Origin: Mangifera indica
Lineage: Eukaryota > Streptophyta > Magnoliopsida > Sapindales > Anacardiaceae
Assembly (NCBI RefSeq): GCF_011075055.1
Contig: NC_058151.1
Location: 10,806,251-10,870,250 of the forward strand
Length of the DNA stretch: 64,000 nt
Direction: 5' to 3'
Below are positions 37,101 through 48,899 of this stretch, one piece after another; the first letter of the stretch is position 1, and each line of letters starts with the position of its first letter. Made by a program: the position numbers and the translations under genes. The notes beneath the pieces are model-generated. The model worked only from the letters and a program-made list of their open reading frames with translations. It was not told the origin of the DNA and searched no databases.

Positions 37101-40100
37101 CTCGTATTCTACTTGAGTCCGAGTCTTTGTCTCTTAATGTTTTGACTAAGTCAACTTCTCACATTGAGTCACAAGATTTGATTTAAAAAAAAACAATCAA
37201 ATATGACTCATCCACTACAAATGTATTCAAGGAGAAAGGCACTAACTATTCAATTAGGTAGGTTCAATAATTCGGATCTAGTCCTAATTCTGAAATTGTT
37301 GAGGTAAACATTGTTCTCAAATCTAATGAAATTCAAATTCTTGATCTAAATGATTTAGATATTCCTATTGCCATTAGAAAAGGTGCGAGAACATGCACCA
37401 AACATCCTTTACACTTTTTCTTGACCTACAACACTTGTTCCCTAACCACAACATTTTTGTCACCAACCTAACCACAATTTCCATACTCAAGACTTTATCT
37501 AAGGCACTAGGTGACAAGAATTGGAAAGTTGCCATAAAGATGGAGATGGATGCTTTAGAGAAAAATAAGACGTTGGAGTTGGTGAAGATGTTGAGTGGAA
37601 AAATAAAAAAACAATGGTGCAGATGGGTGTTCACTGTGAATTATAAGTCAAATGGCTCACTAAAATAATATAAGGCAAGGCTGGTGGCAAAAAGGTACAC
37701 TTAGGCATATGGAGTAGATTATCTTAAAACATTTGCTCTAGTGGCTAGGATGAATACTGCATGACTATTATTCTCTTTAGCTATCAATTTGGATTGGAAA
37801 TTATAACAATTTGATGTGAAAAATGTATTCTTACATGGTGATCTAAAGGAGAGTGTCACCAGGTTTTGAGTAATAAACATACAAGGATGTAGTGTGCAGA
37901 CTGAGAAATGCCTTGTATGGGCTAAAGCAACTCCTAGAGCTTCGTCTGGAAAATTTATCAAAGTCATGCTTGATATGGGATGTAGATAGAGTCATCTATC
38001 TTTGAAACACTTGGCTTTAGGGGGAGTAGCTACATTGTTAGTGATGGGGAATGATACAAAATGAATGGAGAACTTGAAGAAGTGTTTGGTGAAAGAGTTT
38101 GAAATCAAGGAGCTGAGGAGATTAAAGTATTTTTTGGGGATTGAAGTTGCACATTCTCAGCAAGGAATTTTACATCTCAATAGAAATATGTTTTAGATCT
38201 ATTGACTGAAACTAGGAAGCTTGGAAGCAAAGCAATTGATGCATTTATAAAGCCTAATCTTTGACATGGAGATGCCCCAGATGATGCTGCAATAGTTAAA
38301 AAGTTCCTACCAAATACAAATATTTGTTGGAAGACTCATTTATTTGTCTTATATCAGACCATATGTAACTTATGTTCTGAGCATTGTAAGCTAGTTCATG
38401 TGTAATCTTAAGAAACCACATCTTAAGGCAGTTCATTGAATTTTACGATATCTAAAAGGATTACCAGACAAACGAATTTTATTAAAAAAAAAAGAGGAAT
38501 TGTCACTTGAAGCCTTGACTAATGCAATCTATGCAAGATCAGTTATCCATAGGAGATTAACCTCTGGATATTTTACTTTTTTGGGAGGCAATCTTGTAAC
38601 ATGGAGAAGTAAAAAGCAAAATGTTGTGGCTTGATCAAGCACAAGAGCTGAGTTTAGATCAATAGTGTTGGAAATCTGTGAGCTATTATGCTTAAAATAA
38701 TCTTGGAAGATATGTAGATTAAATGGAAGGGTCCCATAAGGCCTTATTGTGACAATAAATCAACTATTAACATTTCTCATTATCTTGTACAGCACATAGG
38801 ATAAAGAGTGTTGAAGTTGATAAAAATTTTTAAAAAGAGAAGTTGGATGGTGGCCTAATATGTAATCCATTTGGGCCTACTGGTGGTGAAGTTGTAAATA
38901 TTCTCACAAAATGGTTGTCTAGTGTGGTTTGTCAAAAGTTAGCAAGAAAGTTTGTAGTGGAAGACATTTGCTCACCAGCTTAAGGGGGAGTATTGAGAAA
39001 TACAATTTTTCTTTTTATTTAGGAAATTGTAGATTGTCAACATTTTGTTAGGGATTTAGTTCCAAATTTATTTTACAGTTTATTTTCCTTTATTTTGTTT
39101 CTAATTTTTCAATAGGAAAGTCAATTAAATTAGTATATAGTTTCCACATTTTGTTCCTAGTTTTCAGTTTTATGTTTCTATTATCAATTGTATATAAAAC
39201 CAGGATTATTCCTGTAAAATAATAAGATTAATTTACTATTTAATTTGATTAAGTATCACTCTTGTTTATATTTTCTTACATATATTTTTCATTTTCATTT
39301 AATTATTATTTCATCTGTTCTCATTTCCTTAACATGGACTGATTCTAGTTTTAATATAGGTAAATCTGGGTCTGCCACTTCACTTTCTGAGCTCATAAAG
39401 TCTAAAGGTAAACTATATGATGCAATGCGTAAAATCAAGGACGCTAATTATGGCACTCAAGATATGGCTGTGAATACAAGTCAGAATTCGGAGATCTTGG
39501 TCAGTAAAGTAGGTAAAGCTCCTACAGCTAGTAATGTGCCATTGATTGCTACTCCAAAGACAGCAAGCTCCGGAGCGCAAGTGCCACGGCACCAATTTAA
39601 TATATCAAAACCAGTACCATCCTTTGAAACAGTGAATTTCCCTATTCAATTTGTGTCTCCAGTTTCCGGACAGCCTTTGGGAGTTTCTTCAAGCTCTTCA
39701 AACAAGCGACGTAAAAACAAAAAAAAGGCTAACAAGAAATTATGCACTGATGCTCGGTAAGTTTTGATTTCTGATTTACTTGTTTGTTATGTTCTCCTGT
39801 CTTCTTTCATTTTTTAATTTTCTTTACTCTTTAGGACTGAGTATTTTTCATAGCATATTCTTACCTTCTATTGCTATAGTGTAAGACTGTGTGTGTTTTC
39901 CATTATTACTTTTTAGTTGTATTGGGTTAAGGCTTTCTCTGTACCATTCTTTCAAATCTTTACTTTGTCTTGATTCATTTAGTTTTCCTTTCCCAGTAAT
40001 GAAATTTAGATAGAGACTTACAGCTTCCTCCTTCTTGTGGTGTGCTGTGTTTTCATTTTGTACCTCTGTGGAGTTCTGTCTCTTTTATTTTCAGTTTCTT

Positions 40101-40853
40101 TTAACCTTCTCTTTTTTTCTTTTTTATAAAACATGATCCAAGAATACTATCTGTTTTCTCATCTTTTGTACCTCCTAATTATCTTTAGTTTCCCCTAAAA
40201 TATTCCTCTCTAGTGACATTTATATTTATAATCAGAAAAGACATTCTGATATAACTTCTGTACAGAGATTTAGCTGATTGTTGCTTGATGAGTTTACTCC
40301 ATTTCTTTATTTTTCATGTGTAATTATTTAAACTCATTTCCAACGCTAGTGGTGATATTTAAGTCCTTTCTGTATAAACTTGATGTCCATTGTTTGGTGT
40401 TGACCCCATTTCTTTATTTTTCATGTGTAATTATTTAAACTCGTTTCCCTGGTGGTCATATTTAAGTCTTTTCTGTATAAACTTGATGTCCAATGTTTGG
40501 TGTTGACCCCATTTTTTCTGTTCCAAATGTTCAGTTTATACTAGTAGGAGGAGCTGGAAAAAGATCCAGTTACATCAGTTTATTATTTTCTGCTCTTGGC
40601 TTGACCACAAAAATTATTATTGGAACCACTTTAAGTGGCATCTTTCTCTCTTTCCTGCACAGCATGCACACACAGACAAATACATATCAACTTGTTTGTG
40701 TATTTGTGTGCGAAATGATCTCTGCCAGACTAATCGATGGTATTGTTCTATAGAGGATCTGCTCTGTTTGAAGTTCCATTGTTGAAAAATTACAGGTTGT
40801 CAGACGCTGCTCAGCCTTCGAGTCAAACCCCATCTTGTTCGGTAGCCCAATAA
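31195..40853 (+). CDS. double-stranded-RNA-binding protein with two dsRBDs (DRB family), 5 exons, 406 aa
   Basis: Exons: 31195-31483, 32034-32299, 33952-34162, 39360-39756, 40796-40853. All introns are GT/AG and the total of 1221 nt stays in frame. Residues 1-96 are a Pro/Ala-rich low-complexity leader (runs of PAPA and PVPAQS). dsRBD1 spans about residues 101-175 (NRLQEYAQRSGIQLPVYQTI through FAHRKAAEQDAAKFALENI) and dsRBD2 about 188-256 (CKLILNEFAVKRNLEKPSY through KNKKEAEQLAARAAIISLLG). The C-terminal part is Ser-rich and holds a basic cluster, NKRRKNKKKANKK, likely a nuclear signal. The domain pair is that of plant DRB proteins, which partner Dicer-like enzymes in small-RNA production; that role is inferred. 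Intron 3 (5197 bp) carries a complete copia element in the same orientation. A closer subfamily name (DRB1- or DRB8-like) is uncertain. AATAAA occurs at 41186. Confidence 0.9.
34167..39251 (+). mobile_element. Ty1-copia retrotransposon inside intron 3 of the dsRBD gene
   Basis: The LTRs are 34167-34422 (256 bp) and 38994-39251 (258 bp), visibly diverged. A primer-binding site TGGTATCAAAGC follows the 5' LTR (34423-34434) and a polypurine tract AAGGGGGAG precedes the 3' LTR (38982-38990). The flanks GGTAT (34162-34166) and AGTAT (39252-39256) are the 5-bp target duplication with one mismatch. The left copy contains the last base of exon 3 and the GT of its splice donor. The element is transcribed in the same direction as the gene and is coding-dead. 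Confidence 0.85.
34520..38990 (+). pseudogene. copia gag-pol remnant in the intronic element
   Basis: A Gag zinc knuckle reads WCNYCRKVGHILDKCWKFHG at 35401-35460, with the CX2CX4HX4C residues intact. The protease region reads IWIVASRAIDHMT (about 35683-35720), so the catalytic DSGA motif is lost. A pre-integrase segment, DFYCNVCELVKHEQVQFPIS, lies at about 36173-36232. The reverse transcriptase begins with MEMDALEKNKTLELV (about 37540) and continues with YKARLVAKR-type sequence around 37670-37700. The copia RNase H region lies at 38400-38680. Stops and frameshifts occur throughout. Confidence 0.75.
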
Positions 40854-43270
40854 ACGCTCAAACTGCTGCATTATGTGCATTTCTTAGGTGGTAGCTCAAA
40901 TTTTTAATCTTGGTCTTGTTTCACTGGGATTCTACCCTGTAAAAACACTCTGGTATTGTAGCAGTCAGAGATAGAAGATTGTTTACTAACCTATTGCTTT
41001 CTTTTATGAAACAGTTATATCTGTAGACCAATCCTTTGTAGTTGCAATTCTACTTAGAATCTATGAAGAATTCAGTGAGCCCAGCTGAGGTCATCTTAAT
41101 AACTCAAAAATAGTTCTGGGTATTGTTGTAGTTATTACCTCAAGTAAGAAGAAATTAATAATTGAAGTTTGGCTGTTCTTTTTCAAATAAAAGAAATTTG
41201 ACTAGAGAGAGAGAGAGGAGACCTTTGACTTGGAATGAGCTCTATGACCCATAATCAAATGGGATAATTTTATTTCAATTGAAGAAAAAGAATATACCAG
41301 GTAATAAACCTTTCCATGAAAAAGACTTGATAGCATCTTTCTTCAGAAAAAAAAGAAACTGATGAAGGGGTGGCTAAATAATTGTAAGGCCAGGTTGATT
41401 GTTTGGTGAATTTATATTTTACAGTTATTAATATTAAGATTGGATTTGATCTGAGTTAAGTTCGAATTTGGCTCATATTGCATGGAATCATGCTTGAGGT
41501 GAGTTTGAGTTCAGTGAGCTTGTTTTAAAGGTATTTGAATTCGGTTTGTTTTAAAAGAGTTGAATTCAAATTCTGTTTGAGCTTGAATCAAGTTTTAAAC
41601 TTGATTCAGTATTAAAACGATGTCGTTTTAATAATATTAGTTAAAATGATATTATTTTTATTAAATTTTTTAAATTTATAAGTTGAATATTTTTAAAATT
41701 TAAGTTGGAATTTGAAAATACTGAATTATCAAATTCAAGTTTGAGTTCATATAAGTTGAGATTGTTTCGGATTTATTCAAGTTTAATTTAAATTTGAACA
41801 AATTTGTTTCGATTTCAATCCTATTTAACATTGACTCAATTTGAAGATAAGGCAAAGCAAATATAAAATAAAGATGGGTGGGAAACCCCGTAATCTGTGG
41901 CGACAACACAATCTCCATAAGACAAGGTTTTTGCGTCTTTCAATGCCAGCATGCTTCTCCTTTTCTTGGGATAATGATCTTCATCGGCTTTGCTGGAGAT
42001 GAACTTTCGACGTTCATATAATTTTATGTATATGATTGTGTTCATAAATAATATATATTTAATTATATAATAATATATTATTTATATATTTAAAACTTTG
42101 TATATATAATATTATTATTAAATATTTGTATATTTGTGTAGCCATGTGATTATAGCCTTTCGTTAGTATTAAAATCATAACTCTATACATAATTAGCTTC
42201 AACATGAATATTATATTTAAAATTATTTTTTTAGAAAGTTTATTCCAAAAACAATTTTTAAATATTATATTTGTTTGTTTAAATTCCGATGAATTTGTGG
42301 GGTTTCTCATCTAATATAAACGAATTGCAAATAAACAAATCTTATATAAATCCAAACGGATTTCTCATGTCTAATCTAAACCAAATGCATATACAAACAA
42401 AAAAATAGATGAAGAACTTGTTCATCTCTTAAACTACCTAACACTAATTTTCAATCTCCAACACCTCCTTGAACTGAATTATGAAATTGAGCTAACAAGC
42501 GATTGAAAACGATATAATTTCCGATAACATCTAAAATAAGACTTTTAATTTATTCAGTTTAATTATTGTATGATAAATTATTAGACTTGGGGTTTTATAT
42601 GTCCAGTATAGTCGGTCAAGTTTCAATATAAGCAAAACGTGTTGGGTGGAGCTTCTCAAAAAAAAAATTTTTTGTGTTAATTGAGAAATCTTATTCAAAT
42701 TGGTTGGATAGATAAACCCCGAAACACAATAATTAAACCCACAATCAGTGTATCAAATAAGTTAAAGTTTCATAAATGTGATAGATACTCAACCCGAAGC
42801 TTTCTCTTTAGAAATTCTGATATTTTACTAATTTTATGAACTCTTAAGATCATATGCGTTTGAAGTTGTCACGGAGATATCTAAATGGAATAATTTTGTT
42901 GAAATTCATAACCATTTATTTATTAATCTAAATTAACAACAATCCATACGGGATTGCTGTTCTAATTTTCATGAATACAGCTTACGCACCAGCATGGAAT
43001 GAAAAACATACGATAATACAATAAGATACCAAGCATGAGATGATTCCACGTGTTGAACAAACAAGTGAAGAGGAACCAGTGAGGAAGCAACCTCCAAACT
43101 GGTCCAAGTTCTTCACAGTGAGATTAAGATAGTGTTCAATTCAATTTTGGAATCTCAAAGACGTGCAATGGCGAAAGAACCGGCGACCCTTCTGCTTTCT
43201 CTTCCCTCTCTCTCTTTATCTTCTTCAATTCTTCTTCCATTTTATTCACCTCTGCCAGCTAACAATGTTC
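40854..43270. other. 3' region of the dsRBD gene and gene-free spacer
   Basis: The first 340 bases are probably 3' untranslated sequence, with AATAAA at 41186-41191. A foldback repeat lies at 41440-41830 and an AT-rich M1-like repeat near 42030-42130. Nothing else is recognised up to the bHLH promoter. Confidence 0.4.
41440..41830. repeat. foldback repeat with AAAACGATGTCGTTTT centre (family F)
   Basis: Inverted arms rich in GAGTTTGAATTC-like words flank the palindrome AAAACGATGTCGTTTT near 41613. Similar sequence occurs at 48900-50100 (interrupted by a foldback element) and 56335-56740. Confidence 0.5.
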
Positions 43271-43273
43271 ACT

Positions 43274-43280
43274 TATAAAA
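43274..43280 (+). promoter_or_regulatory. candidate TATA box of the bHLH gene
   Basis: TATAAAA lies 134 bp before the ATG at 43408, leaving about 100 bp for a leader. Confidence 0.4.
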
Positions 43281-43407
43281 ATAGCTAATATTATAACACC
43301 CTTGCCTTTAATCTTTACTACATATAGGCCTCGGTAAGCCAGAGACTTCTCTCCATAGGTAGCTTTAGAGTAGCTCAAAACTAAACTTCATATTTCTCTT
43401 TAAAATA

Positions 43408-44783
43408 ATGGCACTTGCCTTCAAGGGAAATGTGATGGGGGATCTTTCTTCTCCCGGGCCTAACTATTTGTTTGACGATCAGGGAGATGGCTCAGACAAG
43501 AACAACATTGCTATCAGCAGTAATTCTTCCTCTCCAAGAAGTGGAAATTCTAACGGATTCGCATTTCAGGCTGAAATTTATCAGCCCGAGGAGTCTCCTT
43601 CTTTGATAAGTTTCATGCACGCTAATGCATCTTCATTGCTCAGCTTTGAGCAGCAAAGTGAGAGGTCCTCAATGTGGGAAAGTAACTTGAATCATAATAG
43701 TACCCATCAATGGAGTCAGATGGAGGATTTTAACTGCTTTGACACTGCTAGCAATTATGGAGATTGGTTATATACTGATGCAACTGCAGTCACTGATTGT
43801 ATATTGGAGTCTGGTTCAGCACAAGATGCAGCCTCCCTTAAGCGTCTGTATATGGTATTTTCTTTTGAGCAATCCTAGAGTACCTAATTGAGTATTTAGA
43901 TGATATATTAGTATCAACAAAATCATATAATCACATTATGAAATATCATCTAAGTACCCAATTAGATATGTATAATTGGATGCACATAGTTTTATTGTTT
44001 CTTTTTCTTGTGTGAAAAATTGAAGAGTTTTCTTGTCAGGGAGAAAGCACACAAGCTTTGAAGAAGCAATGCGGTACTGCAACCTCCAAGAAGCTGAATA
44101 AGGCAAAATCAATTGCATCAAAGGGCCCGCAAAGTATTGCAGCCAAGGTTTCCTTTATTAATCCTGAAATGAAGCAGAATTAATTAAACTCTAGAATTTT
44201 TTGTATTGAAAGAGTGTTTTTTCTTTCAGAATCGCAGGGAAAGGATTAGTGAGAGACTCAAGATACTGCAGGAACTGGTTCCCAATGGCTCCAAGGTTGA
44301 TTTGGTGACCATGTTGGAGAAAGCAATTAGTTATGTCAAGTTTCTTCAATTGCAAGTAAAGGTAAAACTTCAATCTTGTTCTTTTATTAAACATTTTCCT
44401 GTATTAAGCTTTAGTCTATTTAAAGGCATCCCAAAGCTACATGGACCAATTCATCATAATTTTGTTTTTGGGCATTGCAATTCAAAGTGTTGTTAAGTTG
44501 TTTAATCAATATATTCGTAATATTACTAAGCAATATGAGATGCACATACAAACTCAGCGTTTCTCTCATGTTTTACTTACTGATGGGGGATTTGTCTAAG
44601 AATGTTCCATTAAAATTAATGTTAAAGATAATTAAGGGGTTTGCATATATGTTGCAGGTACTGGCAACAGATGAATTTTGGCCAGTTCAAGGTGGAAAAG
44701 CTCCTGATATTTCTCAAGTGAAGGAAGCCATTGATGCCATCCTATCGTCCCAGAGAGACAAGAAATCAAGCTCAAAGCAATGA
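43408..44783 (+). CDS. bHLH transcription factor, RHD6/RSL1 (class I RSL) type, 4 exons, 270 aa
   Basis: Exons: 43408-43854, 44040-44147, 44230-44361, 44658-44783, all with GT/AG borders and every intron in phase 0. The N-terminal 149 residues are Ser/Asn-rich. The basic helix-loop-helix spans about residues 178-232: [20 protein letters not shown], then [20 protein letters not shown], then [11 protein letters not shown]. The C-terminal signature [20 protein letters not shown] is diagnostic of the RHD6/RSL1 group (Arabidopsis bHLH83/bHLH86), which switches on root-hair development, so root-hair initiation is the inferred role. The residue before PQS is Gly, where I expect Asp in this family. 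Intron 1 (185 bp) is largely a MITE-like inverted repeat. AATAAA occurs at 45099. Confidence 0.92.
43870..43975. repeat. MITE-like inverted repeat (family M1) in intron 1 of the bHLH gene
   Basis: The arm TAATTGAGTATTTAGATGAT (near 43888) and the inverse of ATCATCTAAGTACCCAATTA (near 43947) pair with few mismatches. Similar arms occur at 51665-51812, so this is a dispersed repeat and not a private hairpin. Confidence 0.6.
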
Positions 44784-46999
44784 GTTGACAATGAGAAGAT
44801 GAAGAGAATCATTAAATTACTATAACATAATCTAGTCCAAAGACAACTCTGCAGGCAAAAGAAAAGCTTTGTTTTGGGAGTCAGCAATATTAAATTGAAA
44901 GAAAAATGTATCTGACCGTAGATAATATTTAATCTTGTAATGGAATTTTTCTGCATCTTGATTTGTAATGAAAAATGAGAATCTATCCACCAGTACTTCG
45001 TATTTTCCTGTAATTTTAGAGTTAGAAGATCCTTCATTAGATCTAAATCATCTAACAATTCGAGTATTTGATTCTTCACTAAATTCTTTTTTTCTTTCAA
45101 TAAAACTATATACACGTTATCAATGATACCCAATTATTATCTTCGAAAATTCCGATTTAATTACTTGACTTGCAGCACCCATCTCAATAATATTTGAACA
45201 TATTTCCAGTGTCTCTAAATTAAAACTTGTTTTGTTTGTAGAAAATTTATGGCAATCACTAGAGGAAAAATTATATAAAAAAAAATTATGTAGTGCCCAA
45301 TATCGATGAGGTGAGACATTCTTTCCTTGGAAAACACTTAAGATTGCTAGGCATGAATTGGTTTGGTATGGTTTAGGAGTTTTTTCAAACTAACTAAACT
45401 AAAAAAAAAAAGTTTAGAAAATTTATAAACTAAATCAAAATATTTTAGATTTTAAAATTCAAACCGAAATAAATAAATACGGTTTGATCTAGTTTAGAGT
45501 ACGGTTTAAACCTATTAGAATCATTCACTTTTAAATATATATTATTTAATAAAATTAATTGAATTATAATTTTTTAGAATATAATATAAACATATAATAT
45601 ATATATATATATATATACACACAATATACAGGTATATTTAAAAATCAAGTTATACATTTAATTACATATTAAAAAATTATATCAAATATAATTATATATA
45701 TATATTTAAAAACTATGATTTATGGTTTGATTCGATTTAAAAATCATATAAATCATTATTCAAACTAAAAACTATATTTTAAAAATTTATTAACTTAAAT
45801 CAAATTATTTTATAAATTAAATCAAATCATAATTTTTTAATGATTTAATTTAATTTTATAATTTAAACCGGAGTATACACACTCTTTAAATTTTTTTCAT
45901 TAATCAGAGGATTAGGTGAACCCATTTTGGTTAAATATAAGCCACTGTCACATGGAGTTGACACGTTTTTTAAATTCTGGGCTACCAAACCACTTATTAA
46001 TCATTCGGTCATACTACACGTCCAGCTTGCCTTGGTTAGATGACATTAAATTAATATATATAGTTTATCAATTGTCATGTTTAAATTTCTTTTATTTTTT
46101 AGTTGGGTTTGATTTGTTTACCTTGACTCACATTCATTGAAAAAAAAATTAGTTTTAGTAAAAAAAAATAATAACAATGGTATAATATTTCATCATTATA
46201 AATATTTTTTTAATAATTTTAGTGATCAATTATTTATTTTATCATTAAATTAAAAAAAATTATAATTTTAATAATAAGAAAATAATTATTAAAAATTTAT
46301 TTTTTTATTATTAAAAAATTTTAATAATGGGACAAACCTCATTATTAGTTATTGTTATATCTGTGGGGAGTTCCGTGCAAGCATTCACAATCAGTAGAAC
46401 AAAGAGATGGTGGGTGACATCACATGGCCTGTAAACACCCTAAAGATTGATTCCTGTGTTTCCCTTATTGGGTACTCTTCTTTTTTAATTATATACTACT
46501 ACCCAATGATTGATTACAATACAATATACTTCCCTAAGAATGATGAAAAAACTTATAATAATAACTAATTCAATAAAAAGAAATTAAGTAACAGTAATAA
46601 CAAAAAATAGTTTTAAAATAGACTCTAAAGATTAATAAAATTAATAAAATATTAAAATTTGAATTTAAATTTTTATTATGTTTATGAATTATAATTTATC
46701 TAATGTAATAATTATGAATTTAATTATTATATTCTAAATTTATCCTTCTAGCAAATTCATTGGTTCCAACAAATGAGAATTAAGCCAAGCTGTTAAAGGA
46801 AGAAACAGCACATGAAGAAGTTGAAGGCACATAGGTTAATACAAAAAAGGGTGGATAAAGGAGTCATGTTCATGTGGGGAATTCCATTAATTCATTCTAA
46901 TTAGTAAGCCCACGTGCCAAAGAGATTTCTATGCATATTTCATAATTGGAATAATAGAATTTGAGCGGTTGAAGAAGATTGAAGGTTTAATTTTCTATA
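44784..46999. other. gene-free region with AT-rich repeats
   Basis: The first 320 bases are probably the 3' untranslated region of the bHLH gene. 45350-45860 contains GGTTTGATTCGATTTAAAAA-like words with inverted matches, typical of plant MITE-like repeats. 46140-46340 is an AT-rich degenerate repeat ending in a CATTATTAGTTATTG-like phrase. No exon was seen. Confidence 0.35.
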
Positions 47000-47004
47000 T
47001 CGTA

Positions 47005-47190
47005 TATCATATTATATCATAAATTTTTTTATAAAAAGTGTTCGTATTTAATTTAAGTATATAAATGATATATTATCATATAATTATATAATTTTAAATT
47101 AAAAATAAAGTAACATCTAATCATATAAGAATGTATCATCTGTATATCAAAATCGTATACAAAAAATTTATACTCATAACATTAATCATA
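47005..47190. repeat. AT-rich MITE-like inverted repeat (family M1)
   Basis: It carries ATGATATATTATCATATAAT, the core TTTTAAATTAAAAATAAAG, and the inverse ATCATATAAGAATGTATCAT, in the family order. Confidence 0.5.
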
Positions 47191-47720
47191 TGTTAAAACA
47201 TTTTTAAAATCCTACTTCTCAAAATATTAATACCATCATTAAACATTTACACTTGAAACACAATTATTATAAAACAATATAAAAAGACAATAAAGTTTAA
47301 TTATTCAATTTAACAATTAAAAAAATCACCATTTTGCATATGATATTTTTATTTATAAAAGTACAAATAATTTGATACTTTATTTGTTGCGTAAACATTT
47401 TTGGTTGGGAAGAGCAGCCATAATTGGGATAGACTAGGAGGTTGTGGTGGTTGTCGTCCCTACCTCTACCACCGGCCCTAGCAAAAGGATGATGTGAAGG
47501 ATTGTGACAAAATAGAGGGAGAAAAGTTTATTGACTTTCTAGATTTTATATATATATATAAAATTATACTAAATAAATAAATCTTTGAGTCTAGTAACTA
47601 ACTGACATGAATTTAGTGACTGTCTCACAACCATTGTATCCACAATTACTAAACCAAATAAGTTAAGAATTTAATTTTAAAATATTATAAAAAATTATTT
47701 GAATTTTTGCTCTTATACTC

Positions 47721-48230
47721 AATGTTTTTCAAACTGAAATGGTGATCAAATCAGTTATTTTACCGATTCTTACTTTGATTGGTTCAACTGGACAATCAAT
47801 TGGTTTAACTTATTGTCAAATTATAATGCGTTTCTTAAATAGTATCAAATGTTTATCATATTTTTTTAAACATAAAACATATGAAATATATAAATATAAT
47901 TTTAAATATATTAATCAAACAATTCACATTTCATTACATAGATTAAGAAAAAAATCAATTATAAATTTTGTCATTAATTCAATTAAGACCTTATAAATTA
48001 TAATTTTTTTAAGTTTTAATAAGATAAAAATTATGTAGTATTATGTAAAGCCGATTTTGTTGGTTTTAAATAGTTTTTTCGGTTTTATAGATTTATCAAG
48101 TTTGACTAAATTTTAAACAAGTTAATATTTATACATAAACTGAATTAGATTATAAAATCAAACTAGATTATAGTTTACGGTTTAACTGATTAAATCGACC
48201 AATCTAATCTGGATATAAAAACACTACACA
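47721..48230. repeat. MITE-like element of about 510 bp
   Basis: The left end (AATGTTTTTCAAACTGAAAT) and the inverse of the right end (GTGTTTTTATATCCAGATTA) resemble each other, and inner words such as GATCAAATCAGTT recur inverted. The family looks hAT-like, but the ends are not exact and no target duplication was confirmed. Confidence 0.35.
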
Positions 48231-48899
48231 TACTTAAAATTAAACCCAGTTGCAACTCAAGTGATGGGGACAAAACCATGATTCGATAGTGACAAAGTTT
48301 GTGATTGTTATGTTCAATTTCTTTTGACACCTCTACCTTGGGTTAGCTATTGTCCACTCATTCATGGAAGGTAAAATATTTGGTATCATTTTCTTGATGC
48401 AATCTAAAAAGACTATTTGATTCAAATAGAATTTTCATTTAAAAAAACCTTACATTTATTTTTTATAAATACTTCAAATTATCTCTCAAAATAATTTATT
48501 TATTTATTTATAAACATTTTTTTACACCAAAAGATGATATGTTCCTGTGTAAATATCAAAAAGGCATCAATCATGAAGGTAATCAGCTGCAATGTTTAAC
48601 TGAAATTACACAACTCCCGAAACCATGTAACTCCATTTAGACACAATTGTTTCTGTTAAAACGAAAATTGTAGCATGAGGTCATTCAATTCCACACATAA
48701 ATAGGGAAAGGACTCCTGTCACTTTCACGTCACCTGTTCACTTCAACAACTTCCCACCTTTCCGCAACTTCCTGTCACTGAACCATTAATAGAAATAATT
48801 TTACACCAAATTACCCACAAAAATAAGCATTCATCCAAAACAATAGTGAACTTTGGATTAGATTTTGTCCGGATGGTTGCTAAATTTAGGGTTTGCATT

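Noticed and set aside
40493..40753. 86-residue frame just before the last dsRBD exon
   Set aside because: It lies in intron 4. Joining 39756 to 40796 restores a frame that ends properly at 40853.
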